Source: Anaerolineales bacterium UBA5797
Lineage (GTDB): Bacteria; Chloroflexota; Anaerolineae; Anaerolineales; Villigracilaceae
Length of the DNA: 15,390 nt
Reading direction: 5' to 3'
Assembly: GCA_002418205.1 (NCBI GenBank)
Contig: DIDP01000090.1
Span: 1 to 15,390 of the forward strand
Shown: piece by piece, positions 15,222 to 15,390 of the stretch
Position numbering within the stretch: position 1 is the stretch's first letter
How the letters are laid out: every line of letters begins with the position of its first letter
The notes under the pieces: model-generated
What the model was told of the DNA's origin: nothing
Seen by the model: only the letters and a program-made list of their open reading frames with translations
The model's database searches: none
Position numbers and translations under genes: made by a program

Positions 15222-15249
15222 AATGTAAATGGCTAAATTGGGCTTTCAA
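15222..15249 (-). promoter_or_regulatory. Candidate promoter of the peptidase-TIR-SLATT operon
   Basis: On the minus strand TTGAAA (15244-15249) and TACATT (15222-15227) are spaced by 16 bp, matching 5/6 and 4/6 consensus positions. The transcript would have a leader of about 155 nt that includes the C-rich tract. Assigned by eye. Confidence 0.35.
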
Positions 15250-15390
15250 ATATGCAGGCTGGTCCAACAATCCTGTAAGCGCGGAATGGGGAATCTTCAT
15301 GTAGAATGCAGGTCACTCTGCGGGATGGATGATGAATTTATCCAGAGTATATGCAGAGTAGATTTAGAGCACTATCTTTGCACTTTAAGA

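Larger units (their letters stand above)
15062..15390. other. Upstream region of the four-gene operon
   Basis: No convincing gene is present in these 329 bp. From 15062 upward it holds the operon ribosome-binding site, a G-rich low-complexity tract on the plus strand (about 15165-15212), a candidate promoter (15222-15249), and near the edge an ACTCTG/CAGAGT inverted pair (15315-15320, 15343-15348) with a further CAGAGT at 15354-15359. The last could be an operator, but evidence is thin. Confidence 0.4.

Overview
The window looks like a chromosomal accessory region from a Chloroflexota bacterium, probably class Anaerolineae. The reasons are indirect: fairly high GC outside the insertion sequence, protein styles common in that group, and short interspersed palindromes of the GGTTTCGATACG and CTTGTCCTGAGC...GAAGGG types. 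There is no rRNA, tRNA or marker gene, so the placement is inference.

Layout. (1) About 38-2240 is an IS91-family element on the minus strand. It carries a tyrosine recombinase and a Y2/HUH transposase whose genes overlap by 10 bp, with a terminal hairpin beyond the transposase stop. (2) 2277-3262 (+) is an integron-type integrase (IntI). Its N-terminus is reached only by a -1 frameshift at A AAA AAC. The IS91 element sits on the side where attI and cassettes would be expected, and no attC site was recognised. (3) 3254-4440 (-) is a compact cluster of small genes: a DUF6295-like protein, a DinB-fold protein, an antibiotic-biosynthesis-monooxygenase-fold protein and perhaps a 50-codon ORF. (4) 4459-4652 is a palindrome-rich non-coding island with two related REP-like units. 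(5) 4670-6084 (-) holds a dienelactone-hydrolase-family enzyme and a deoxynucleoside-kinase-like P-loop protein, the latter with an apparently leaderless start. (6) 6312-6782 (+) is an unrecognised protein with an internally repeated GDF...WP motif, closed by a strong intrinsic terminator.

(7) 6803-15061 (-) is the main interest, a tight four-gene operon. In transcription order it encodes a papain-like C39-type peptidase with three SH3-like domains; a TIR - transmembrane helix - coiled coil - WD40 receptor; a four-helix membrane protein with two SLATT/DUF4231 units; and a deoxyribohydrolase-like (TIR-related) - TPR-S - SLOG-like protein. Intergenic distances are +12, -4 (ATGA) and -14 bp. The set combines two likely NAD/nucleotide-cleaving domains, a putative nucleotide-ligand sensor domain, a putative membrane-pore effector, a large beta-propeller sensor and a protease. 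These parts are typical of prokaryotic immunity/self-killing systems and resemble the bacterial precursors proposed for the animal ASK signalosome. I infer a membrane-associated conflict or stress-signalling system. No experiment is implied by the sequence, and I do not recognise this exact four-gene combination as a named defence system.
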